Positions 46,556 to 55,277 of a stretch of 64,000 nt of DNA are shown piece by piece (position 1 is the stretch's first letter; each line of letters opens with the position of its first letter). The position numbers were made by a program, and so were the translations under genes. Source of the stretch: Candidatus Butyricimonas faecavium (GTDB taxonomy: Bacteria; Bacteroidota; Bacteroidia; Bacteroidales; Marinifilaceae); contig CALUKD010000003.1 in NCBI GenBank assembly GCA_944321125.1, forward strand, positions 186,001 through 250,000. The letters are read 5' to 3'. The notes beneath the pieces were generated by a model that did no database searches, was not told the DNA's origin, and saw nothing but the letters and a program-made list of their open reading frames with translations.

Positions 46556-46838
46556 AATAGGGATCAAAAAGAGCGTGTATTATTGAATGTGTTTGGAGGG
46601 AGTTGTATATTATCATATAAATTCCCTCTATTTTAAATTTTGTGTAAACGAGGGAAAAGCGTTTTCATGTCTACTTTTCCAATAGTAATATGTTATAATA
46701 ATATTAAATCACGGTGAGTTACATGAGGTTTCATGGAATTAAATTGTATATTCGCGATCGTTTGTGAGGGGGCGAGGGCATAATTTGACAGGAATTGAAT
46801 TAGATCAGATTATATAATTAAACGTGAAATTTAAACAG

Positions 46839-49001
46839 ATGAAGAGAGTTTTTATTATTGTATTTGCTTTGCTTTCAACGTCAATCGTGCGGGCGGATGA
46901 AGGTATGTGGCTTTTGTCATTGCTCGGGAAAAATATCGAGCAAATGCAGGCACAAGGTTGTAAATTGACGGCGGAAGATATTTATTCCGTAAATCAGGCA
47001 TCGTTAAAAGATGCGATCGTTGGATTAGGAAACGCTGGACGTCCTTTCTGGCATTTCTGTTCTGGAGAGATCATTTCGGATAAAGGATTGGTGTTAACGA
47101 ACCATCACTGTGGATTTGGAGTGATTCAGCAGCATTCAACCGTGGAGCATGACTATTTGTCAAACGGTTTTTGGGCTTACAAATACAGCGAGGAGTTGCC
47201 GAATCCTGGTATTACCGCATCTATTTTGCAACGTATGGAAGATGTGACTGATCAAGTGAATGCAGTTTTGAATGATAATATGTCAGAAGAGGAACGTGCT
47301 GCAGCTATCAGTGCTATTTCTAAACAAATTTCTGCCAAGGCTGTACAAGGAACAAACCTTCAAGCTCAAGTGCAGGAAATGTTCGAGGGAAATCAGTTCT
47401 TCTTGTTGGTTTACAAAATTTATCAAGATGTTCGTTTAGTAGGTGCACCGGCTCAAAGTATGGGTAAATTTGGTGGTGACACGGATAACTGGTCTTGGCC
47501 CCGTCACACGGCAGACTTCTGTATGATGCGTATCTACACGGGACCTGATGGAGAACCGGCTCCTTATAACACGAAAAACATTCCGTTGAAACCGAAACAT
47601 CATTTGCCTGTTTCTGCGAAAGGTGTACAGGATGGAGATTTCGCTATGATCATGGGATTCCCCGGAACAACCGATCGTTTTTTGACCAGCTTTGGTTTGA
47701 AAGAGACGATGGAGGTAACCAATGATATTCGTTATAAAGTACGTACGGAGAAATTGCGTATCATGAAAGAGGGAATGGACGCTGCGGCAGCCACTCGTAT
47801 TCAGTATGCATCTAAATATGCATCATGTGCAAACTATTGGAAATATTCTCACGAGCAGAATATCGCTTTAGAGAATTTGAACACGATGGGCGAAAAAGAA
47901 AAAATCGAGCGTGAATTTACCGCTTGGGTGAATGCTGATCCGGCTCGTAAGGCTAAATATGGTAATGCTTTGACGTTGATCAAAGAGGGGTATGAGGCTA
48001 TGCACCCGTATAATGTGGCTATGTCTTATATGCAGGAGGCTGCATTACAAGGTCCAGAAGTTCCCTTGTTCGCATTCCAAGTGGCTAATACCTTGGAAAA
48101 AGCTTTGGATGCAGATACTCAGGCTGAAATGAAGGGTATGTATCTTGAGGCTATCAAGAAAAATGCAGCAGGTTTCTTTAAAGATTTCAACAAAGATGTT
48201 GACAAAAACTTGATGGCTTCTTTGTTCAAAATTTATAGTGATAACGTGGCTGCAGAATGGCATCCGGAAGTGATTAACTTGATCAACAAGAAATACAAAG
48301 GCAACTACGAGAAATTTGCTAAGGAATTGTCTGACAAATCTATTTTCACGGATGAGGCTCGTTTGAATGCTTTCCTTGAGAAACCGGATATGAAAAAATT
48401 GAATAAAGATTTGGGTTATATCACGGGAAAGAGCCTGTTTGAGGTTTACCAGAAATTAAACGAGGAAATGAGTTCCATGCGTAGCAATATTGCCAAGGGA
48501 GATCGTTTATTCGTGAATGGATTGATGACGATGGAACCGGATAAGGTTTGGGCTCCGAACGCTAATTCTACTATCCGTTTAACTTATGGAAACGTGAAGA
48601 GTTACAAGCCGAGAGATGCTGTATTCTATGATTATTACACCACGTTAACCGGTGTTATGGAAAAAGAAGGTCCGAAAGGTGGTGAATTCGAAGTTCCGCA
48701 AAATTTGAAAGATCTGTATTATGCGAAGAATTTCGGACGTTATGGTACAGACAACATTTCTGTGAACTTCATCACGAACAATGATATTACAGGTGGTAAT
48801 TCCGGTTCTCCGGTTATCAATGGTAACGGAGAGTTGATTGGAACAGCTTTTGACGGAAACTCTGAGGCTATGTCCGGTGATATTGATTTCGAGGAAAACT
48901 TGCAAAGATGTATTAACTTGGATGCTCGTTATATGTTGTTTATCGTGGACAAGATTGCAAATGCACAGAACTTGATCAACGAGATGACGATTGTATTCTA
49001 G
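46839..49001 (+). CDS. S46-family dipeptidyl-peptidase, DPP7-like
   Basis: The ATG at 46839 gives a signal peptide (MKRVFIIVFALLSTSIVRAD); a GTG at 46824 is an alternative. The 720-residue product has the chymotrypsin-like catalytic triad of S46: His90 in LTNHHCGFG, Asp in GDTDNWSWPRH and Ser in ITGGNSGSPVI. Eighteen residues after the serine stands Gly (in AFDGN), the position that is Gly in DPP7 and Arg in DPP11, so cleavage after hydrophobic rather than acidic P1 residues is likely. It acts in the periplasm and feeds dipeptides to amino-acid catabolism. It is a single gene with a strong terminator. Confidence 0.92.
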   Translation: MKRVFIIVFALLSTSIVRADEGMWLLSLLGKNIEQMQAQGCKLTAEDIYSVNQASLKDAIVGLGNAGRPFWHFCSGEIISDKGLVLTNHHCGFGVIQQHSTVEHDYLSNGFWAYKYSEELPNPGITASILQRMEDVTDQVNAVLNDNMSEEERAAAISAISKQISAKAVQGTNLQAQVQEMFEGNQFFLLVYKIYQDVRLVGAPAQSMGKFGGDTDNWSWPRHTADFCMMRIYTGPDGEPAPYNTKNIPLKPKHHLPVSAKGVQDGDFAMIMGFPGTTDRFLTSFGLKETMEVTNDIRYKVRTEKLRIMKEGMDAAAATRIQYASKYASCANYWKYSHEQNIALENLNTMGEKEKIEREFTAWVNADPARKAKYGNALTLIKEGYEAMHPYNVAMSYMQEAALQGPEVPLFAFQVANTLEKALDADTQAEMKGMYLEAIKKNAAGFFKDFNKDVDKNLMASLFKIYSDNVAAEWHPEVINLINKKYKGNYEKFAKELSDKSIFTDEARLNAFLEKPDMKKLNKDLGYITGKSLFEVYQKLNEEMSSMRSNIAKGDRLFVNGLMTMEPDKVWAPNANSTIRLTYGNVKSYKPRDAVFYDYYTTLTGVMEKEGPKGGEFEVPQNLKDLYYAKNFGRYGTDNISVNFITNNDITGGNSGSPVINGNGELIGTAFDGNSEAMSGDIDFEENLQRCINLDARYMLFIVDKIANAQNLINEMTIVF

Positions 49002-49027
49002 TTAGTCGATAAAGTCTAAAAATTTAT

Positions 49028-49075
49028 AAATTCCATAAGGTCTGGATTTCATAGTAGACCTTATGGAATTTTTTA
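49028..49075 (+). terminator. Terminator of the S46 peptidase gene
   Basis: AAATTCCATAAGGTCT (49028-49043) and AGACCTTATGGAATTT (49056-49071) form a perfect 16-bp stem with a 12-base loop and a T-run behind. Confidence 0.9.
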
Positions 49076-49303
49076 TGTACGTTACTTCTTAAGTAATATT
49101 TTTACATACACTATTATTTTTCCATAGTTGAATGTATTTAAGTGTTTGGGGATATACAGAAGGAGGGTGTTTCAAAGCATAAGACAATGGGGATATTAAT
49201 ATTTTTGTCGTTGTACGAACAGCATTTTGTCAACGATTTTAGTTAATGGAAAATATAAAATTTACAATATAGCTATATTTTTGAATGTATTTTTTGTAAT
49301 TTA

Positions 49304-49334
49304 TTTGCTTGTCAAATTAATATCTTTACATTTG
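49304..49334 (+). promoter_or_regulatory. Consensus promoter without a nearby gene
   Basis: TTTG (49304-49307), exactly 19 bases, then TACATTTG (49327-49334): an ideal Bacteroidetes promoter. The next start codon is at 49601, so it makes either a leader of about 260 bases or a small RNA. Confidence 0.55.
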
Positions 49335-49506
49335 TATTGAGTTCTTATTAAAGATTTAAAAAAGGCATTTGTTATATATTAAAGATTCATGCTTTGATAG
49401 AAATCATAGTTCGATTAAAAGGAAATATCGTGTAAATCGATAACTGTTCCCACCGAGTTTATCAAGTTTAAACATAGGCTTGCATATAGGTATTATGAAT
49501 GGGATG

Positions 49507-49574
49507 GTTGTCCAAAACTTGTTTGTAATTAGATACTTTATATTGATTCAAAATCGGAAATACTTTTGGACAAC
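49507..49574. repeat. 11-bp inverted repeat flanking a -7 box
   Basis: GTTGTCCAAAA (49507-49517) and TTTTGGACAAC (49564-49574) are exact inverted copies, 46 bases apart. The right arm overlaps the -7 box TACTTTTG (49561-49568) in front of the lipoprotein gene, so it could be an operator. Confidence 0.55.
49561..49568 (+). promoter_or_regulatory. -7 element of the frameshifted lipoprotein gene
   Basis: TACTTTTG is an exact TAnnTTTG match 33 bases before the ATG at 49601. A TTG lies 15 bases upstream, short of the usual 19. Confidence 0.4.
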
Positions 49575-49600
49575 AATTTAACTTGTTAAACTTCAATGTG

Positions 49601-50621
49601 ATGAAAAATATAATTGTTATTGTATTATTGTTAAATATGTGGTTGTATGCTTGTCATGGCGGGCAGGATAGAGAAAAATTAATTATTACAGATGCAGATA
49701 CGCTAGTTTCTTCTTCTAAAATAATATGGAAAAATTGTTTATCGTCTTCTTTGCAGTTAGTAAAAGATAGTATATGGCCAGATCAAAAAGGGCATAGTTT
49801 TTTTGTACAAAGTCCAAGACTGTATGTATCTCCTGATATTAATCAGAATATATATATTGGGGCTATTGTTACTCGTAAATTTAATGTATTTCCTTGTGTT
49901 GATGTACAGGGAAGCATGGATAATGAGGCTAATTTCTTTATCCTTTAGTTTTGGTAGTGGAAAACAGTATTGCTATCCTCAAATACCTTCGAAAGAAAGT
50001 ATGGATTCGTTGATAAGAGCTTATTTGGAGGATAATAAAGTACAACAGTTTACGTCGATAATATATAATAACAGTATAAAGTATAGTTCTTATAAAGAAT
50101 TATATTTACAATTCTCTTATTTGGGGATACGATTAGATAGTTTACTTGGAGGAAATAAGTACGATTTTGTCTCAATGAACAGAAAAAATGGAATTGCGAT
50201 TATTCTAGAAAGATCATTATTCAGCCTCGATATGGACATGCCTTTAACTGGACCGGTAAATGTACTTGAGTGTGATAAAAATGATTTAGCATATATTTCT
50301 TCTATTATGTTTGGTGATATAAAGATAATGTTGGTCGAGTCTGATTTGTCAATGGATGAGATAAGTTCATTTGTTGAATTGATAAAAAATAAAGATATAT
50401 TGAATTATAAAAGCTGTGAAATTGTTAATGATTTTGATGTGTTTATAGTTGATTTTAATAGTCGACAAATAAAAAAAAGAATGGGTAAGTGTGATTTAAT
50501 ATACTCGTTTTATAATGAGTTTTTTGAAATAGATGGAAGCATAACCCCTCTTTATGCACTTTTTAGCAACTATTATAATCATAATCCTTCTGATATTTCT
50601 TTTTATATACACTTACCTTGA
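49601..50621 (+). pseudogene. Lipoprotein gene interrupted by a +1 frameshift at CTT-TAG
   Basis: Two frames together make one protein of about 340 residues. Frame one starts at 49601 with a lipoprotein signal (MKNIIVIVLLLNMWLYACHG, Cys at 18) and stops at TAG 49946-49948. Frame two is open from before 49803 to 50621; its first 45 or so residues are spurious, and it makes sense from SFGSGKQYCYPQIPSKESMD on, exactly one base past the stop. The shift site is CTT TAG T, like the CUU UGA C site of prfB, so either programmed +1 shifting, a mutation or a sequencing error is possible. I do not recognise the family. The gene is markedly AT-rich. Confidence 0.65.
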
Positions 50622-50752
50622 ATTGGAATGTAGGGGGTAGACCATAAGTCAAAAGTACGCTTGATAAGTCGTATGTTTTGATTCAAAATTTTTCTTGTAT
50701 TTTGGGTTTATGGGGGTGGATACTTTTCAAGGTGATTATTTGAATGTAAATT

Positions 50753-50884
50753 AACCCAAATAAAGAAGTAATCAAACCCAAATACTCTCACTTATTCAGA
50801 GATCATTCAGAGGTTATTCGTGGCTTAAATATCACGGTATGTAGAATCTCTGAATGATCTCTGAATGAAGTTCGAATAATGGGT
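50753..50884. repeat. 11-bp-phased repeat array with 19-bp inverted repeat
   Basis: Twelve successive 11-base steps show repeated words in phase: AACCCAAATAA/AACCCAAATAC (22 apart), CAGAGATCATT/CAGAGGTTATT, GTAGAATCTCT/GAATGATCTCT/GAATGAAGTTC. The arms ATTCAGAGATCATTCAGAG (50794-50812) and CTCTGAATGATCTCTGAAT (50848-50866) are exact inverted copies. It sits just beyond the 3' end of the RND gene and may also terminate it. Confidence 0.7.
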
Positions 50885-50893
50885 ATTATTTCC

Positions 50894-53800
50894 CTAGGAT
50901 TTCTGTTTCTTTTGGCTTAATCGTTCTTGTAGAGACTGCATGACATAGTAGAAGTTTGGCATGAAAAGAGTGCCAACTAGCGACGTCATCAACATCCCGG
51001 CGAAGACGGCTATTCCTAATGAGATTCGACTTGCGGCTCCGGCTCCGGTGGAAACGACTAGCGGGAAAACACCGAGGATAAAGGCGAATGAGGTCATCAG
51101 AATCGGACGTAGACGAACTTTCCCGGCTTCAATGGCTGCTTCGGAGATCGGTTTCCCGGCAGTTCGATAATCCCGTGCAAATTCCACGATCAGAATGGCA
51201 TTCTTGGCGGTTAGGGCGATTAACAGGATGATACCGATTTGGGTGTAGACGCTGATCGGAAGATTCATCACGAGACACCCGATGACAACTCCCAACAGGG
51301 CAATGGGTAATCCCATAATCACGGCAAATGGTGAAGTCCAGCTTTCATATTGGGCAGCGAGAATGAGGAAAGCCACGAGAATGGCGAGTATGAAAATCAT
51401 TGTCGTGGTCGATCCTGCACTCTCTTCCTGATAGGCGAGTCCGGTCCATTCGTAACCGAACGTGTTGCCTAATTCCTGTTCAAATACCTGTTGCATGGTA
51501 GTTAAGGCTTGCCCGGAGCTATACCCCGGAGCTGCGCTTCCGGATAGGGAGGCTGCAGAATAGGTGTTGTATTTGGGAAGAAGCTCTGTTCCTAGACGTT
51601 GTTCTACTGTCGTGAAAGCGGAGAAGGGAACCATTTCCCCTTGTGTGTTTTTGACATTTAGGAACAGAACATCGTCAATTATTCTCCGGCTATCGGGAAT
51701 ACCTTGGAGTTTAACTTGGAAAGTCCTGCCGTATTTCACGAAGTTATTCACGTAAATGGAACCAATATATGCCGAAAGGGCGTTAAACACGTCTCCTATC
51801 GGTATTTGCATTAATTCAACCTTGTCCCGGTCAATATTCAAGTAAAATTGTGGAACACTGGCACTGAAAGTGGTACGAAGCATGGATAGACCGGTCGTTC
51901 TGTTCCCGGCATCAACCAGATGGTTGACGGCTTGTTGCAGGGATGTGGAACCGTAGTTATTGATGTCTTCCACCATGAGTTCGAACCCGCTACTTTCTCC
52001 CAAGCCGGGGATAGGAGGTGGGGATACAGCATAGCTTTGTGCTTCCGGAATTTCGAGATAGGCCAGTTCATTGAATCGTGTCGTGATAGCATCCACTCCC
52101 AAGGCTTTGCTTTTCCGTTTGTCCCAGTTTTCGAGCATGACGAAAATGGAAGCTGCGTTAGAATTTTGGGCATTATCCATCATGGAGAAACCATTGATAG
52201 CAATATAGGTTTTTACCCCATCGATTTGTTTCAGTATTTCGCCTGCTTTGGCTGATGCGGCTTGGGTCCGAGATAGGGAAGAACCATCCGGTAGTTGCAT
52301 GGAAACCACGAAATACCCTTGGTCTTCGTTCGGGACGAAAGTTGTCGGTAATTTTAAGAAACCGATAAATGCCAGTATGGCGAGTACCAGAAACGCTAGG
52401 ATAGTCAATACCGATTTGCGAATAAAACCTTGGACGACCCACGTGTACCCGTTCGTGGTTTTCTCGAAAAACTTGTTGAATCCTTTGAACAGGAAGAATT
52501 TGGATGGTTTGGCCGGTTTTAGGAAAAGGGCACATAATGCCGGACTTAGGGTTAAGGCATTAAACCCACTAATGACGGTTGCAGCTGCAATGGTTAAGGC
52601 GAATTGTTTGTAAAGCATTCCCGTAATTCCGCCAATAAATGCAGTCGGGATAAATACGGCCAGAAGGACAAGGATAATACCCACGATAGCTCCCGACACT
52701 TCTTTCATGGCTTGGGTGACAGCAGATTTCATGTCTGCATATTTTCCGGTCTCGATTAGGCGGTAACTGTTTTCAACAATAATGATTGCATCGTCCACTA
52801 CCAATCCGATGGCCAAGACTAACCCGAATAGAGTTAGTGTATTGATGGAAAAGCCCATGAGGGCCATGAATGTGAAAGTTCCGACAAGTGATACCGGAAT
52901 GGCGATTAGGGGAATCATCATGGCTCTCCAGTTTTGTAAGAAGATTAGAATGACAATCAACACGAGTAGAAAAGCCGTTCCCAGTGTTTTATATATTTCT
53001 TTGATGGATGCGTGAATGAATTCGGTTGTGTCGAGCGTGATATTTAGGTGTACACCTTCGGGTAAATATGAGGATAACGTGTTTACCCGGGCTTTGATGC
53101 GTTGGGCCACGTCCAAAGCGTTTGCTCCCGGAAGTTGATAGATGGCTATGGCGGCCACTGCCTGACCTTTTAATAGGGCATTTGTCGAGTACGTTTGGCT
53201 TCCCAACTCAATTGTAGCTACGTCTTTCAGCCGTAGGTATTTCCCGTCGGAAAGTGTTTTTACAATGATGTTCCCGAATTCTTCTTCACTAACTAACAAG
53301 CCTTGGGTTTCCAACGTGTATTGGAAGGCTACCGGACTGGCAAGCGGGGGAGCCCCGACTGCACCGGGGGCTACCTGTATGTTTTGGCTTTCAATGGCAG
53401 AGATTATCTCTTGTGGACTAACGCCCCGGATCGTTAGTAAGTCGGGATTCAGCCAGAGGCGCATACTGTAATTTCCGGCTCCGAATTCCCCAACGCTACC
53501 TACTCCTTTTACCCGTGATAATTCGTTCACGAGGTTTAATTCAGCATAGTTGGATAGGTAAAGAGCATCGTAACTCGGATTATCAGAGGTCAACGTGAGA
53601 AACATGACTACGTTGGTGGATTCTTTGGTGGTGGTAACCCCTATTTTTGTTACTTCTTGCGGAAGTGAACCAAGGGTCATGTTTACCCGGTTCTGTACAA
53701 GAACGGTGGCCATGTCTAGGTCGGTTCCTACCTCGAAAGTTACGGTAAGACGATAAACCCCGGCACTGGAAGATGTGGATGACATATAAAGCATTCCTTC

Positions 53801-54019
53801 GACCCCGTTGACTTGTTGTTCGATCGGGGTGGCTACCATCTGTGCGATGGTTGTGGCGTTTGCTCCCGGATATTGTGCTTCCACGACTACCGTGGGGGGT
53901 GTTATCGTAGGGTATTGTTCTACGGGTAGGGATCTCAAGGAGACCACTCCCGCAACCACGATCAATATGGATAGGACGGTGGCAAATATCGGTCGATTAA
54001 TGAAAAAACGAGATAACAT
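50894..54019 (-). CDS. RND efflux pump permease (AcrB/MexB, HAE1 type)
   Basis: The 1041-residue product is the inner-membrane proton-driven pump of a tripartite exporter. It has twelve transmembrane segments and two large periplasmic loops. The N-terminus [20 protein letters not shown] and [15 protein letters not shown] are typical of HAE1 pumps; the proton relay appears as [12 protein letters not shown] (paired Asp) in the fourth segment and [12 protein letters not shown] (Lys) in the tenth. Substrates are probably drugs, bile salts or detergents. It is the last gene of the operon, after the fusion protein. Confidence 0.95.
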   Translation of the reverse strand: MLSRFFINRPIFATVLSILIVVAGVVSLRSLPVEQYPTITPPTVVVEAQYPGANATTIAQMVATPIEQQVNGVEGMLYMSSTSSSAGVYRLTVTFEVGTDLDMATVLVQNRVNMTLGSLPQEVTKIGVTTTKESTNVVMFLTLTSDNPSYDALYLSNYAELNLVNELSRVKGVGSVGEFGAGNYSMRLWLNPDLLTIRGVSPQEIISAIESQNIQVAPGAVGAPPLASPVAFQYTLETQGLLVSEEEFGNIIVKTLSDGKYLRLKDVATIELGSQTYSTNALLKGQAVAAIAIYQLPGANALDVAQRIKARVNTLSSYLPEGVHLNITLDTTEFIHASIKEIYKTLGTAFLLVLIVILIFLQNWRAMMIPLIAIPVSLVGTFTFMALMGFSINTLTLFGLVLAIGLVVDDAIIIVENSYRLIETGKYADMKSAVTQAMKEVSGAIVGIILVLLAVFIPTAFIGGITGMLYKQFALTIAAATVISGFNALTLSPALCALFLKPAKPSKFFLFKGFNKFFEKTTNGYTWVVQGFIRKSVLTILAFLVLAILAFIGFLKLPTTFVPNEDQGYFVVSMQLPDGSSLSRTQAASAKAGEILKQIDGVKTYIAINGFSMMDNAQNSNAASIFVMLENWDKRKSKALGVDAITTRFNELAYLEIPEAQSYAVSPPPIPGLGESSGFELMVEDINNYGSTSLQQAVNHLVDAGNRTTGLSMLRTTFSASVPQFYLNIDRDKVELMQIPIGDVFNALSAYIGSIYVNNFVKYGRTFQVKLQGIPDSRRIIDDVLFLNVKNTQGEMVPFSAFTTVEQRLGTELLPKYNTYSAASLSGSAAPGYSSGQALTTMQQVFEQELGNTFGYEWTGLAYQEESAGSTTTMIFILAILVAFLILAAQYESWTSPFAVIMGLPIALLGVVIGCLVMNLPISVYTQIGIILLIALTAKNAILIVEFARDYRTAGKPISEAAIEAGKVRLRPILMTSFAFILGVFPLVVSTGAGAASRISLGIAVFAGMLMTSLVGTLFMPNFYYVMQSLQERLSQKKQKS

Positions 54020-54029
54020 TTTTATTTCG

Positions 54030-54131
54030 GATTTTAGATTTATGATTTTAGATTCTGTTTATGTTCTCGATTCATGATTTTAAATTTTGTAATTCTCGAA
54101 GCGTTGTCTTTATGCGATTGGAATCTAAAAT
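54030..54131. repeat. AT-rich inverted repeat of the AATCATA family
   Basis: In the spacer between the RND and fusion-protein genes, ATTTTAGATTC (54045-54055) is the exact inverse of GAATCTAAAAT (54121-54131). The left part (54030-54054) differs at one base of 25 from 331-355 in the ribosomal operon. Confidence 0.65.
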
Positions 54132-54145
54132 CGTAAATTATTAAA

Positions 54146-55237
54146 TTATAAAGTCGGTTTGATTTTCATTCCCGGGCGTACATTGATGAGAGCCTTGGTC
54201 ACGTAGCGATCTTCTAGGGTGAGGCCACTGGTAATTTCCCGCATCCCATCGGGGGTGAGTACACCGACCTCAACTTGGCGGAAAACGATAGTATCGTCCG
54301 GTCCCACGAGGTAAACATAGCGTCCACCTTGATTGGTGCCGAGGGATGCTTCTGGAATGACAATCGCTTTCGGGACACTTTTGTAGGGGACAATGACTTT
54401 CACGTACATCCCACTGAGAAGTTCTCCGTTTGGGTTACGGGCAATAGCTCGTAGGCTGAGGGTTCCCGTGGTGAGATCAATGTTCGGGGAACTGTAATCC
54501 AGAGCGGCGATCCAAGTCTTTTCCGGATTATTCACGTCTTGTATTGTAACCGGAAGAGCAGATGGGGTATTCTTGGGCAACCGGGCAAAATCTGGATAAG
54601 CCATATTGAAATAGAGATACATTTGGTTGTCCTTGTATATGGTGGCTAGAGCCGAATTGCTGGCATCTGTTCCGACCATGTTACCCGGATCGACCATGTT
54701 CCGGGAGATTCGTCCGGTAAAAGGTGCTTTCACGTTACAATACGAAAGGTCTATGTTGGCCAGACTTAATTGGCTTCGGGCCTCTTCGTAAGCCGCAAGG
54801 GCTTCTCCATAGTCGGATTGGGCTTGAAGGTAGTCAATCTCGCTGATTGCTTTGGTCTTCACTGCTTCCTGCATCCGTTCGTAGGATGCTTTCGTGTAGG
54901 CGAGTTTTGATTTACTACTTTCCACGTTCGCTTCGGCTTGTGTTACTTTATCTTTATAAGGTTGCGGTTCAATCACGAAAAGAGTTTGTCCTTCGTGGAC
55001 CCGTTGGCCGGGAGTAAATTGATAAGATTCTAGGTAGCCTGAAACTCGTGCCACTAGATTAACCGTTTGTTCTGCTTGTAGGTATCCGGGGTATTCGAAC
55101 GTGTAAACCACCGTGCGCAACTGCGGATGGTCAACGGCAACCGAGGGTGCCGGGGGTGTTTCCTGTTGTTTCTTCGATTTCCCGCATCCGGTAAAAAGAA
55201 GGATGGAGATAACGCAAATAATGGAAAATGCTTTCAT
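54146..55237 (-). CDS. RND efflux periplasmic adaptor (membrane fusion) lipoprotein
   Basis: The 363-residue product links the RND pump to the outer-membrane channel. It has a lipoprotein signal (MKAFSIICVISILLFTGCGK, Cys at 18), a lipoyl-like barrel half (ARVSGYLESYQFTPGQRVHE), a coiled-coil hairpin (QAEANVESSKSKLAYTKASY), the second lipoyl half (YCNVKAPFTGRISRNMVDPG) and the beta-barrel and proximal domains (GGRYVYLVGPDDT). It lies between the channel and pump genes; the repeat spacer follows it. Confidence 0.94.
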   Translation of the reverse strand: MKAFSIICVISILLFTGCGKSKKQQETPPAPSVAVDHPQLRTVVYTFEYPGYLQAEQTVNLVARVSGYLESYQFTPGQRVHEGQTLFVIEPQPYKDKVTQAEANVESSKSKLAYTKASYERMQEAVKTKAISEIDYLQAQSDYGEALAAYEEARSQLSLANIDLSYCNVKAPFTGRISRNMVDPGNMVGTDASNSALATIYKDNQMYLYFNMAYPDFARLPKNTPSALPVTIQDVNNPEKTWIAALDYSSPNIDLTTGTLSLRAIARNPNGELLSGMYVKVIVPYKSVPKAIVIPEASLGTNQGGRYVYLVGPDDTIVFRQVEVGVLTPDGMREITSGLTLEDRYVTKALINVRPGMKIKPTL

Positions 55238-55277
55238 ATGGTTAGTTTATAAAATTCTTAAGGTTTTAAATTTAAAA

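Larger units (their letters stand above)
49076..49600. other. AT-rich non-coding gap of 525 bases
   Basis: No credible gene is seen. Base composition is much more AT-rich than the surroundings, in common with the frameshifted gene that follows, which hints at acquired DNA. It holds one full-consensus promoter (49304-49334), a second -7 box (49561-49568) and an 11-bp inverted repeat (49507-49517 with 49564-49574). Confidence 0.6.

Noticed and set aside
49507-49574. Ends of an insertion sequence
   Set aside because: Only 46 bases lie between the repeats and there is no transposase or target-site duplication; a regulatory or inversion role is more plausible.
49803-49945. The second frame of the broken lipoprotein gene as an independent gene starting at 49803
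   Set aside because: Its first 45 or so residues overlap the good frame one and look like shifted-frame noise; sensible sequence starts only after the stop at 49946.
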